Shown here piece after piece: positions 5,224-10,444 of a DNA stretch of 10,444 nucleotides. Source of the stretch: Caryophanales bacterium (GTDB lineage Bacteria; Bacillota_I; Bacilli_A; RF39; UBA660); assembly GCA_016291995.1 (NCBI GenBank), contig JAEEZV010000023.1:1-10444 (forward strand). The letters are read 5' to 3'. A program made the position numbers and the translations under genes. The first letter of the stretch is position 1. Each line of letters opens with the position of its first letter. The notes beneath the pieces were generated by a model. That model did no database searches. It was not told the DNA's origin and saw nothing but the letters and a program-made list of their open reading frames with translations.

Positions 5224-6151
5224 AAATACCTAATAATCTGGATATAATATAAGTAATAATACCAGATATAATCATCTGATATATTCTTCCAGTAAGAAAA
5301 CTACGATAACTAATATCTGTATCAGCCGTTTGACTAAGTACTTGTACATGTACTGATAATCCCCCAAATGCTAAAAACATACTAGCAATTACTGCCTTAT
5401 AGACATTAGATATATTTAGTTTACTTAAAGCTTCTAACCCAATTGTTACTTCACATATTCCCTTAACAATCATTGAATTATATACATTCAAATGAAAAGT
5501 ATCTACGATTATTACAGATATAACTAAAAAAACAACTAGTATTCCACATATCATCAGTATCGTATCAATACTTCTTCTTATTGCCGATATGATAACATTT
5601 CCAAATCTAACTTTCTTACTAGTAATATAATAATTACTATCGTTTCTTTTCCTTTTTAACAAAATTCCTAAAATAATATTACTAATATAATGTGTCATCA
5701 GTAGGATAATACCTAGTTTTTGATTTTTGAAGAAAAAAACTCCTACCGTTGTAAGGATAAATATCGGATTAGCAAAATGAGAAAACATGAGAATATGATT
5801 GGCTTCTTCCAAACTGATAAGACCCTTATCATACATCATTCTCGTATTCCTAGCATTAGATGGAAAACCCGATATCATACTAAGAAAAAGAATAGTCAAC
5901 ATATTATCATTAATACCAAATAAATATTTACATATATTTCTAATAATTTTAGGAATATAGGCAATACTATTATAATTAATTAAAATATCTGATATAATAA
6001 AAAAAGGAAAGAGTGAAGGTATAAGACTACCAACCCACAATCTTAATGCATACATAATAGATGTATATATCAAACTTTTTTTGATTAGTATTTCTATTAA
6101 TACAAATAATGATAATAATATAATAAAAGTATTAAATATTTTTTCTTTCAT
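5222..6151 (-). CDS. ylbJ: YlbJ/SpoVV-type sporulation integral membrane protein
   Basis: The 309-residue protein is very hydrophobic, with about eight predicted membrane segments. The most diagnostic region is at about 92-135: MISGFPSNARNTRMMYDKG, then a LISLEEANHILMFSHFANPIFI run. It corresponds to the conserved SG(Y/F)P and SPLFI-like motifs of the YlbJ family (nucleoside-recognition/Gate fold). In B. subtilis YlbJ (SpoVV) is a sigma-E-dependent mother-cell protein required to move dipicolinic acid across the outer forespore membrane (established). It is divergent from the ylbL-type gene, and the two are also near neighbours in B. subtilis, which supports orthology. The ATG has no Shine-Dalgarno; a CATATTAT box ends 6 bases before it. 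The family call is fairly sure, the transport role is by homology. Confidence 0.82.
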   Translation of the reverse strand: MKEKIFNTFIILLSLFVLIEILIKKSLIYTSIMYALRLWVGSLIPSLFPFFIISDILINYNSIAYIPKIIRNICKYLFGINDNMLTILFLSMISGFPSNARNTRMMYDKGLISLEEANHILMFSHFANPIFILTTVGVFFFKNQKLGIILLMTHYISNIILGILLKRKRNDSNYYITSKKVRFGNVIISAIRRSIDTILMICGILVVFLVISVIIVDTFHLNVYNSMIVKGICEVTIGLEALSKLNISNVYKAVIASMFLAFGGLSVHVQVLSQTADTDISYRSFLTGRIYQMIISGIITYIISRLLGI

Positions 6152-6156
6152 ATTAC

Positions 6157-6164
6157 ATAATATG
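6157..6164 (-). promoter_or_regulatory. Sigma-E-like -10 element before ylbJ
   Basis: On the minus strand CATATTAT (6164-6157) fits CATANNNT, the -10 form of sporulation sigma-E promoters. It ends 6 bases before the A of the ATG (6151), so transcription would start at the initiation codon. A -35 is weak: TATAATT, 16 bases upstream. The DNA is nearly all A/T here, so chance is a real alternative. The known sigma-E control of B. subtilis ylbJ raises the likelihood. Confidence 0.4.
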
Positions 6165-6207
6165 AATAAATAATATTTTTAATTATATAAAATAATAAGG
6201 TGATAAC

Positions 6208-7170
6208 ATGAAAAAATTTTTAAAAGAAAATTATAAATTAATAATATTTACTATCCTTATGGTATTAGTAATAACTGTCGAATTTCCATACTATATTGAA
6301 GCTCCTGGTGGTACTATTAATTTAACAGAAAGAATCGATAAAGATTATAACAAAAAAGATGGTAGCTTAAATATGCTATATGTTACTGAATATAAAGGTA
6401 ATGCGGTTACTATTCTTTTAAGTAAGATATTTAAAACATGGGATTTAAAAAAAATCAGCAATCAACAAATAGCTGATGAAGATGCTCATGAAATATATTT
6501 AAGAAATAAAGTAATGTTAGAAAACTCAATTGATAATGCTACATATGTTGCATATAAATATGCTAACAAAGATATAGAGGTGGATTCCTATGAAAATACC
6601 ATTATTGCGGTTACTAAAAATAATGGCTTTGAAATTGGCGATATTACTTTAGAAATAGATGGTATCCAAATTGAAAATATAAATACCATCAGAGATTATT
6701 TAGACGGTAAAAATCCTGGAGATACCATTACTATCAAAATAAAAAGAAACAATAAAGAAAAAGAAATAACTAATATTTTGGAAGAAGATAAAAAACTAGG
6801 TATTATGGTAATTACTAATTATATATTTAATAATGATAACGAATTAAATATAAATTTTAAAACCGGTGAAGGTGGATCATCTGGTGGCCTTGTCTTGGCT
6901 TTAGGTATATATCAAGAAGTTAGTGGGGTAGATATCCTAAAAGGAAGAAATATTGCTGGTACAGGTACCATTGACATAAATGGTAATATTGGTGAAATAG
7001 ATGGTATCAAATACAAAATAGCAGGTGCTGTCAAAAGACATATGGATGTAGTGTTAGTACCGCCATCTAATTATGAAGAAGCAATGCAAGTAGTAAAAGA
7101 CAATAATTATCATATTGATATAGTTAAAATTAGTACATTTGATGAAGCTATTAAGTATTTACTTAAATAG
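6208..7170 (+). CDS. ylbL: Membrane-anchored Lon-PDZ serine protease (YlbL/SepM family)
   Basis: The 320-residue protein has one N-terminal membrane helix (about 11-25) followed by FPYYIEAPGG, the usual start of the extracellular part in this family. A PDZ domain covers about 125-190 (GFEIGDITLEIDGIQI, then NPGDTITIKIKR). The S16/Lon proteolytic domain covers about 200-310. The catalytic Ser is S224 in GEGGSSGG (Lon consensus GPSAG), and the catalytic Lys is most likely K270 in DGIKYK. Homologues cleave the division inhibitor YneA (B. subtilis YlbL) or competence pheromone (streptococcal SepM); the substrate here is unknown. The Shine-Dalgarno AAGGTG at 6198-6203 supports the ATG. It is divergent from ylbJ (56-bp gap) and has its own terminator. 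Confidence 0.9.
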   Translation: MKKFLKENYKLIIFTILMVLVITVEFPYYIEAPGGTINLTERIDKDYNKKDGSLNMLYVTEYKGNAVTILLSKIFKTWDLKKISNQQIADEDAHEIYLRNKVMLENSIDNATYVAYKYANKDIEVDSYENTIIAVTKNNGFEIGDITLEIDGIQIENINTIRDYLDGKNPGDTITIKIKRNNKEKEITNILEEDKKLGIMVITNYIFNNDNELNINFKTGEGGSSGGLVLALGIYQEVSGVDILKGRNIAGTGTIDINGNIGEIDGIKYKIAGAVKRHMDVVLVPPSNYEEAMQVVKDNNYHIDIVKISTFDEAIKYLLK

Positions 7171-7177
7171 CTTTTTT
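7145..7177 (+). terminator. ylbL intrinsic terminator embedded in the last codons
   Basis: AAGCTATTAAG (7145-7155) pairs with CTTAAATAGCTT (7162-7173) with a single-base bulge, followed by T residues to 7177. Nearly the whole stem is coding sequence, and the TAG stop (7168-7170) is in the 3' arm. Confidence 0.85.
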
Positions 7178-7204
7178 CATATTTTAATAACTTGTACATA
7201 TAAT
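7177..7204 (+). promoter_or_regulatory. Sigma-E-like promoter of spoIVFA-spoIVFB
   Basis: The -35 TCATATT (7177-7183) matches the B. subtilis sigma-E consensus KMATATT, and the -10 CATATAAT (7197-7204) matches CATACANT at all but one defined base. They are 13 bases apart. The -10 ends 6 bases before the A of the spoIVFA ATG (7210). B. subtilis spoIVFA-spoIVFB is transcribed by sigma-E. A housekeeping TATAAT reading (7199-7204) overlaps it but lacks a -35 box. Confidence 0.55.
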
Positions 7205-7209
7205 TTACT

Positions 7210-7767
7210 ATGAAACAGGATAAAATAATAAATTATTTAAGAAGTCTAATATTAAGAAGTTTACTTGTCGTAGTAATATTTCTCATAATGGCAATATTTT
7301 CTAAAAGTAATAAAACATATAAAGATCTAATTGTCTCTAATGTCTATGAAAAAAATATTTCATTTACTAAAATAAAAAAACTTTATACCAAATACTTAGG
7401 AGGTATTAAACCACTAGATAAAGTAATTGATAAAGATTTAGCCGTTTTTAATGAAAAATTATCATATGATAATATTACACCATACTATGATGGAGCTCTT
7501 CTTGAAGTATCATATCACTATTTAGTACCAATAGAAAAAGAAGGTATGGTTATTTTTATTGGCGAAAAAGAAAATTATGGTAATACCATCATCATAGAGG
7601 GAATAGATGGCATAGATATTTGGTATGGTAATATGGATACCATATCACCTAAACTATATGACTATGTAAATGCTGGATCATATTTAGGTACTACTAAGGA
7701 TAATAAACTATATATGGCATACCAAAAAGATGGTAAATTTGAGGATTATAAAGAATATCTAAAATGA
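7210..7767 (+). CDS. spoIVFA: SpoIVFA-like regulator with degenerate LytM (M23) domain
   Basis: The 185-residue protein has an N-terminal membrane helix (about 11-29) and a C-terminal M23/LytM-like fold (about 100-185: NYGNTIIIEG, IWYGNMD, then VNAGSYLGTTKDNKLYMAYQ). None of the His and Asp zinc ligands of active M23 peptidases is present, as in SpoIVFA. In B. subtilis SpoIVFA holds the protease SpoIVFB in a complex with BofA in the outer forespore membrane and keeps it inactive until SpoIVB and CtpB cleave it. This version is shorter than the 264-residue B. subtilis protein. It overlaps spoIVFB by four bases (ATGA), the same gene pair as in Bacillus. There is no Shine-Dalgarno before ATG 7210. 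The call rests on domain, topology and context. Confidence 0.8.
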   Translation: MKQDKIINYLRSLILRSLLVVVIFLIMAIFSKSNKTYKDLIVSNVYEKNISFTKIKKLYTKYLGGIKPLDKVIDKDLAVFNEKLSYDNITPYYDGALLEVSYHYLVPIEKEGMVIFIGEKENYGNTIIIEGIDGIDIWYGNMDTISPKLYDYVNAGSYLGTTKDNKLYMAYQKDGKFEDYKEYLK

Positions 7768-8516
7768 AATTAGAATTCCATTATACTTATATAATAATAG
7801 CCTTAGGTTTTATCTTAACAGGCTATTTTTCTAATCTATTAGTATTCACTAGTATTATAATAATTCATGAATTAGGTCACTATATAGTGGCTAAAATACT
7901 TAATCTAAATCCCATAAAAATAACTATCTATCCCTTTGGGGGTATTACTAAAATAGATAATATGATTAATACTAAAATAAAAGATGAATTACTGGTAGCC
8001 ATAGCTGGAATACTATTTCAAACCATATATTTTATAATTGTCATTATACTATATAAACACAACATATTAAGAGAATATATCTATCTTGAATTTAAAGAAT
8101 ATTATCTAAGTATCTTAATATTTAATATTCTACCAATCCATCCATTAGATGGCTCCAAAATATTATCCCTTTTATTAAATAAAATTGTTCCATATAAAAT
8201 AACTCTTAAACTAAATATTATTATTTCTATTTTATCTTTAATAGTAATATTATCACTAAACTATTATGAATTTAACTATACAATAATTCTAATATTAACC
8301 GTAATAATAGATAATATTATCAAGTATTATAAACAAATAAATTATTATTTTAATAGATTTCTTTTAGAAAGATATCTTCATAAATTAACATATCAAAAAA
8401 CAAGAAAAATAAATAAAATAGACCATATGTATAAAGAAAAATATCATATAATTAAGAAAAATAATACCTATATTACTGAAAAACAAGCCTTAATCCGTAA
8501 ATTTAAAGGTATTTAG
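7764..8516 (+). CDS. spoIVFB: SpoIVFB intramembrane metalloprotease (pro-sigma-K processing)
   Basis: This is a site-2 protease family member. In B. subtilis it cuts pro-sigma-K inside the outer forespore membrane to release the late mother-cell sigma factor. The 250 residues contain about six membrane segments. The zinc motif HELGH is at about 36-40 in a membrane helix, a FGG segment follows at about 58-60, and the third ligand lies in NILPIHPLDGSK (about 121-132). The tail, LLERYLHKLTY followed by YHIIKKN, matches the region linking to the CBS domain. However, the protein ends at 250 rather than about 288 residues, so the CBS part is abbreviated. The start overlaps the spoIVFA stop as ATGA, implying translational coupling and equal amounts of both proteins. 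No terminator separates it from rplU. Confidence 0.93.
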   Translation: MKLEFHYTYIIIALGFILTGYFSNLLVFTSIIIIHELGHYIVAKILNLNPIKITIYPFGGITKIDNMINTKIKDELLVAIAGILFQTIYFIIVIILYKHNILREYIYLEFKEYYLSILIFNILPIHPLDGSKILSLLLNKIVPYKITLKLNIIISILSLIVILSLNYYEFNYTIILILTVIIDNIIKYYKQINYYFNRFLLERYLHKLTYQKTRKINKIDHMYKEKYHIIKKNNTYITEKQALIRKFKGI

Positions 8517-8527
8517 GCAAAAAACAT

Positions 8528-8556
8528 TTGACTATAACCCTGTATTATGTTAAAAT
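8528..8556 (+). promoter_or_regulatory. Promoter of the rplU-prp-rpmA operon
   Basis: TTGACT (8528-8533) and TAAAAT (8551-8556), each one base off consensus, are spaced by 17 bases. A TG at 8548-8549 gives an extended -10. Transcription should begin near 8563, just where the leader's closing stem starts. Confidence 0.75.
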
Positions 8557-8562
8557 TATAAA

Positions 8563-8650
8563 TGTTTGAAGACCTCGGGCCTTTAAGGCTCAACCGCACA
8601 GAAATTGGTAAAAAGAGACATTGTCCACCATAATGGCGAGTCTTAAACAA
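8563..8650 (+). promoter_or_regulatory. Structured L21 leader RNA
   Basis: The leader is closed by GTTTGAAGAC (8564-8573) pairing with GTCTTAAAC (8640-8648), with one bulged G. Inside is a GCCTT/AAGGC hairpin centred on 8580-8590 and a CATT/AATG pairing near 8619-8635. The position immediately upstream of rplU and the internal GAAGACCTCGGGC segment match my recollection of the Firmicutes L21 leader family. It probably controls L21/L27 synthesis in response to a ribosomal protein. Membership should be confirmed with a covariance model. Confidence 0.75.
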
Positions 8651-8669
8651 ATATCTAAGGAGGTAATTT

Positions 8670-8969
8670 ATGAAAGCTATTATTGAAACAGGCGGAAAAC
8701 AATATTATGTTGCTGAAGGCGATACTATTTTTGTTGAAAAATTAGATGCTGAAGAAGGTAAAAAAGTTGTTTTCGATAAAGTTTTAATGGCTGATGGCCA
8801 AGCAGGAAATCCTTATCTAAAAGGAGTAACTGTTGAAGGTGAAGTAGTTAAACAAGGAAAAGGAAAGAAAATGACTATTTTCACTTATGTTCCTAATAAG
8901 AGATCTACAAGAAAGAAACAAGGACATCGTCAACCATATACTAAGATTGAAATTAAGAAGATTAAATAA
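8670..8969 (+). CDS. rplU: 50S ribosomal protein L21
   Basis: L21 binds 23S rRNA on the solvent side of the large subunit. The 99-residue protein has normal length and shows the family pattern: KAIIETGGKQYYVAEGD at the N-terminus, VEKLDAEEGKKVVFDKVL (22-39), then KGKKMTIFTYVPNKR and the conserved GHRQPYTK near the C-terminus (86-93). A full AAGGAGG Shine-Dalgarno at 8657-8663 precedes the ATG. It is the first gene of the rplU-prp-rpmA operon, preceded by the L21 leader, and lies directly after spoIVFB as in B. subtilis. The gap to prp is 9 bases. Confidence 0.97.
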   Translation: MKAIIETGGKQYYVAEGDTIFVEKLDAEEGKKVVFDKVLMADGQAGNPYLKGVTVEGEVVKQGKGKKMTIFTYVPNKRSTRKKQGHRQPYTKIEIKKIK

Positions 8970-8978
8970 GGTGCTTTT

Positions 8979-9278
8979 ATGATAAAAGTAGAAGTAACAA
9001 AGAATACGATTATATTTCTAGGACATGCTAACTATGACGAATATGGAAAAGATATCGTTTGTGCAAGTGCAAGTACGATTGTTATGACTAGTATTGAAGC
9101 TATTGCAAGATTTGATAAGGATGCCGTAGATGTCAAAGAAGAGAATAATAAATTAACTATTAGTATTCATAAACATAATAATATAACAGATACACTAATA
9201 AGTAACATGTTATCTTGTTTACAAGAACTAGAAAAAAAGTATTCCAAGAACATTAAAATAATTAATAGGGAGGAATAA
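8979..9278 (+). CDS. prp: Prp cysteine protease that processes L27 (YsxB family)
   Basis: Prp removes the N-terminal extension of L27, an essential maturation step in Staphylococcus aureus and other Firmicutes. The 99 residues include the catalytic pair His16 (GHANYDEYG) and Cys28 (DIVCASAS), 12 residues apart as in the S. aureus enzyme (His22, Cys34). The CASAS segment and a long C-terminal helix region (about 70-92) also fit the family. It sits between rplU and rpmA in the universal Firmicutes order. Its Shine-Dalgarno AAGGTG overlaps the rplU stop, and rpmA starts 3 bases after it ends. The substrate is encoded next door and bears a matching cleavage site. Confidence 0.95.
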   Translation: MIKVEVTKNTIIFLGHANYDEYGKDIVCASASTIVMTSIEAIARFDKDAVDVKEENNKLTISIHKHNNITDTLISNMLSCLQELEKKYSKNIKIINREE

Positions 9279-9281
9279 AAT

Positions 9282-9572
9282 ATGTTAAAATTTTTAGAAT
9301 TTAATATACAATTATTTGCTCATAAAAAAGGACAATCTTCAACAAGTAATGGTAGAGATTCTGCTGGTAGAAGATTAGGAGCAAAAGCCGGTGATGGTGA
9401 ATATGTAACTGCAGGTTCAATTATTTATCGTCAAAGAGGAACTAAAATACATCCTGGTACTAATGTAGGTAAAGGTACAGATGATACATTATATTCTACA
9501 GTTTCAGGTTATGTAAAGTATGAACACTTAGGAAAAGATAGAAAAAAAGTAAGCGTTTATATTGAAAAATAA
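9282..9572 (+). CDS. rpmA: 50S ribosomal protein L27 with Prp-cleaved N-terminal extension
   Basis: L27 reaches the peptidyl-transferase centre with its N-terminal arm. The 96-residue precursor starts MLKFLEFNIQLF, a hydrophobic extension absent from most Gram-negative L27. It is followed by AHKKGQSSTSNGRDS, the mature N-terminus. The site Phe12|Ala13 matches the Prp consensus (S. aureus ends LQFF before Ala). The core shows GRRLGAKAGDG, IIYRQRGTKIHPG and NVGKGTDDTLYS, all standard. The RBS GGGAGGA lies at 9267-9273, inside the end of prp. I see no terminator after the stop; the tRNA genes begin 57 bases downstream, so readthrough into them is possible. Confidence 0.97.
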   Translation: MLKFLEFNIQLFAHKKGQSSTSNGRDSAGRRLGAKAGDGEYVTAGSIIYRQRGTKIHPGTNVGKGTDDTLYSTVSGYVKYEHLGKDRKKVSVYIEK

Positions 9573-9591
9573 AAACAAATCAAAATATCCA

Positions 9592-9620
9592 TTGAAAAAT
9601 ACAAGTAGATGTGATATTAT
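9592..9620 (+). promoter_or_regulatory. tRNA promoter (extended -10)
   Basis: TTGAAA (9592-9597) and TATTAT (9615-9620) have a 17-base spacer. A TG at 9612-9613 forms an extended -10. The start is expected near 9627, two bases before the first tRNA. Confidence 0.7.
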
Positions 9621-9628
9621 TGATTTAC

Positions 9629-9705
9629 GGACCCTTAGCTCAGTTGGTTAGAGCATCCGGCTCATAACCGGGCGGTCGCAGGTTCGAGTCCTGCAGGGTC
9701 CACCA
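9629..9705 (+). tRNA. tRNA with CAU anticodon, probably tRNA-Ile2 (lysidine type)
   Basis: The 77-base cloverleaf includes an encoded CCA (9703-9705). The acceptor stem GGACCCT/AGGGTCC is perfect. The D-arm has AGCTCAGTTGG, the anticodon loop CTCATAA puts CAT at 9663-9665, and the T-loop is TTCGAGT. CAU tRNAs may be initiator Met, elongator Met or Ile2. The first acceptor pair G-C and the absence of the initiator GGG/CCC anticodon stem argue against initiator. The body (GGACC, TTAGCTCAG, CGGCTCATAACCG) matches my recollection of Bacillus tRNA-Ile(CAU) better than elongator Met, so TilS would modify it to read AUA. The identity call is moderate; that it is a tRNA is certain. Confidence 0.85.
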
Positions 9706-9711
9706 TCTATT

Positions 9712-9795
9712 GCGGGTGTGGCGGAATTGGCAGACGCGCTAGACTTAGGATCTAGTGGTTTATCCGTGGGGGTTCAAGTCCCTTCACCCGCACCA
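9712..9795 (+). tRNA. tRNA-Leu (UAG)
   Basis: The 84-base class II tRNA ends in an encoded CCA (9793-9795). The acceptor stem GCGGGTG pairs with CACCCGC. The anticodon stem CTAGA/TCTAG encloses the loop CTTAGGA with anticodon TAG at 9746-9748. A long variable arm follows (GGTTTATCCG region), as expected for Leu, and the T-loop is TTCAAGT. Only six bases separate it from the preceding tRNA, so both come from one transcript. Confidence 0.96.
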
Positions 9796-9805
9796 CTTAA
9801 AAAAT

Positions 9806-9828
9806 AAAGAACACGACGTGTTCTTTTT
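9806..9828 (+). terminator. Intrinsic terminator of the tRNA unit
   Basis: AAAGAACAC (9806-9814) pairs perfectly with GTGTTCTTT (9818-9826) around GAC, followed by T residues to 9828. It lies 11 bases after the tRNA-Leu CCA end. Confidence 0.9.
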
Positions 9829-9830
9829 AT

Positions 9831-9874
9831 TTGACTAATATATAATTAACATGTAAAATAATTAGACAAAGAGG
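9831..9874 (+). promoter_or_regulatory. Promoter and RBS of the HD-domain gene
   Basis: TTGACT (9831-9836) and TAAAAT (9854-9859) have a 17-base spacer. The -35 begins three bases after the terminator T-run. AAAGAGG (9868-9874) sits six bases before ATG 9881, giving a leader of about 15 nt. Confidence 0.7.
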
Positions 9875-9880
9875 TATATT

Positions 9881-10444
9881 ATGTTAGAGTACTATAAAGA
9901 ACTATTAGGGTATAAAGAATTACCTGTATTTATTAAAAAATATTTAAAATCAGATTCATTAAAAAGATTGAAGAAGATAAGTTATTTTTGTGGAATGGAT
10001 TATGCCTCTAAAGATATCTATAATTTTAAAGAATATATAACAAGATATGATCATTCCTTAACTGTAGCATTGCTTACTTATAAATTGACTAATGACAAAA
10101 CTAGTTCATTAGCGGGATTGTTTCATGATGTAGCGACACCATGTTTCTCTCATGTCATAGATTACATGAATAATGATTATGCTAATCAAGAAACAACTGA
10201 AGAATATACTGAAGAAATAATTATGAATGATAAATATCTATTAGAATGCTTAAAAGAGGATAATATAAAGCCAGAAGATATTATTAATTTTAAAAAGTAT
10301 ACTATTGTAGATAATGATAGGCCCAAACTATGTGCTGATAGAATGGATGGTATTATACTAACAGGTATATCTTGGACTAAAAATATTACTAAAAAAGATA
10401 TTAAAGAAATAGTATCTAATCTAACTATCCAAAAGAATGAATAT
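9881..10444 (+). CDS. HD-superfamily phosphohydrolase (C-terminus outside window)
   Basis: The frame is open for 188 codons from ATG 9881 to the window edge. An HD domain is visible: H58 in RYDHSLTVA, the signature H82-D83 in AGLFHDVATP, a further His in CFSHV (H91), and a distal Asp in CADRMDG (D153). This H...HD...D layout binds divalent metal in phosphohydrolases. The FHDxxxPxFSH and CADRxDG details resemble the dGTPase-like/COG1078 branch, so a nucleotide triphosphohydrolase or related phosphatase is plausible, but the substrate cannot be read from sequence. It has its own promoter and RBS. It stands where spo0B-obg would follow rpmA in B. subtilis, and it is not similar to either. Confidence 0.8.
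   Translation, partial: MLEYYKELLGYKELPVFIKKYLKSDSLKRLKKISYFCGMDYASKDIYNFKEYITRYDHSLTVALLTYKLTNDKTSSLAGLFHDVATPCFSHVIDYMNNDYANQETTEEYTEEIIMNDKYLLECLKEDNIKPEDIINFKKYTIVDNDRPKLCADRMDGIILTGISWTKNITKKDIKEIVSNLTIQKNEY

Noticed and set aside
5720..5923. 67-codon plus-strand frame inside ylbJ
   Set aside because: It is antisense to the conserved YlbJ motif region and has no recognisable domain or RBS.
6165..6207. Housekeeping promoter for ylbL in the 56-bp divergent gap
   Set aside because: TATA-like strings abound, but none has a credible -35 at 16-18 bases, so I did not assign one.
1..10444. CRISPR arrays, insertion sequences, phage genes or attachment sites
   Set aside because: No regularly spaced repeats, transposase or integrase motifs or terminal inverted repeats were seen, and the tRNA 3' ends are not duplicated within the window.

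Overview
The window is very AT-rich and reads as low-GC Gram-positive (Firmicutes/Bacilli-like) chromosome using the standard code: TGA is used as a stop (178-180, 7765-7767) and Trp is TGG. A full-length Spo0A, a SpoIVFA/SpoIVFB pair, a YlbJ (SpoVV)-type protein, a Prp protease with an N-terminally extended L27, and Firmicutes-type leaders point to an endospore-forming lineage or one derived from it. Details of Pgk (for example its SHLGK segment) recall the Erysipelotrichia/Mollicutes side, but I cannot assign an order from this window.

Layout. 1-321: the end of an unknown gene and a 42-residue membrane peptide. 322-1002: no gene, but a perfect-consensus promoter behind phased A-tracts, about 580 nt rich in local stem-loops, and an intrinsic terminator; this is the best candidate for an undescribed element (a large noncoding RNA). 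1003-2239: pgk, monocistronic, with a roughly 9-nt leader. 2243-3080: spo0A behind tandem Spo0A boxes. 3086-3875 (minus strand): rpsD with a structured leader. 3921-4533: hpf. 4535-5223: a bitopic protein with two Ig-like repeats. 5222-6164 (minus): ylbJ/spoVV, divergent from the Lon-PDZ protease gene ylbL (6208-7177). 7177-8516: spoIVFA-spoIVFB. 8528-9572: L21 leader, rplU-prp-rpmA. 9592-9833: two tRNA genes and a terminator. 9831-end: an HD-domain protein cut by the window edge.

How the genes work together. Several genes belong to sporulation: Spo0A commits the cell, SpoIVFA/FB activate the late mother-cell sigma factor, and the YlbJ-type protein is expected to move dipicolinic acid. The order spoIVFA-spoIVFB-rplU-prp-rpmA matches Bacillus subtilis, but where B. 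subtilis continues with spo0B-obg this window has tRNAs and an HD protein. The other block concerns the ribosome: S4, L21, L27 with its processing protease, and the hibernation factor HPF. Units are mostly single genes with short leaders, and in several the terminator stem runs over the stop codon. The two sporulation units ylbJ and spoIVFA both lack a Shine-Dalgarno sequence and both have a sigma-E-like -10 ending exactly 6 bases before the A of the ATG, suggesting leaderless transcripts.
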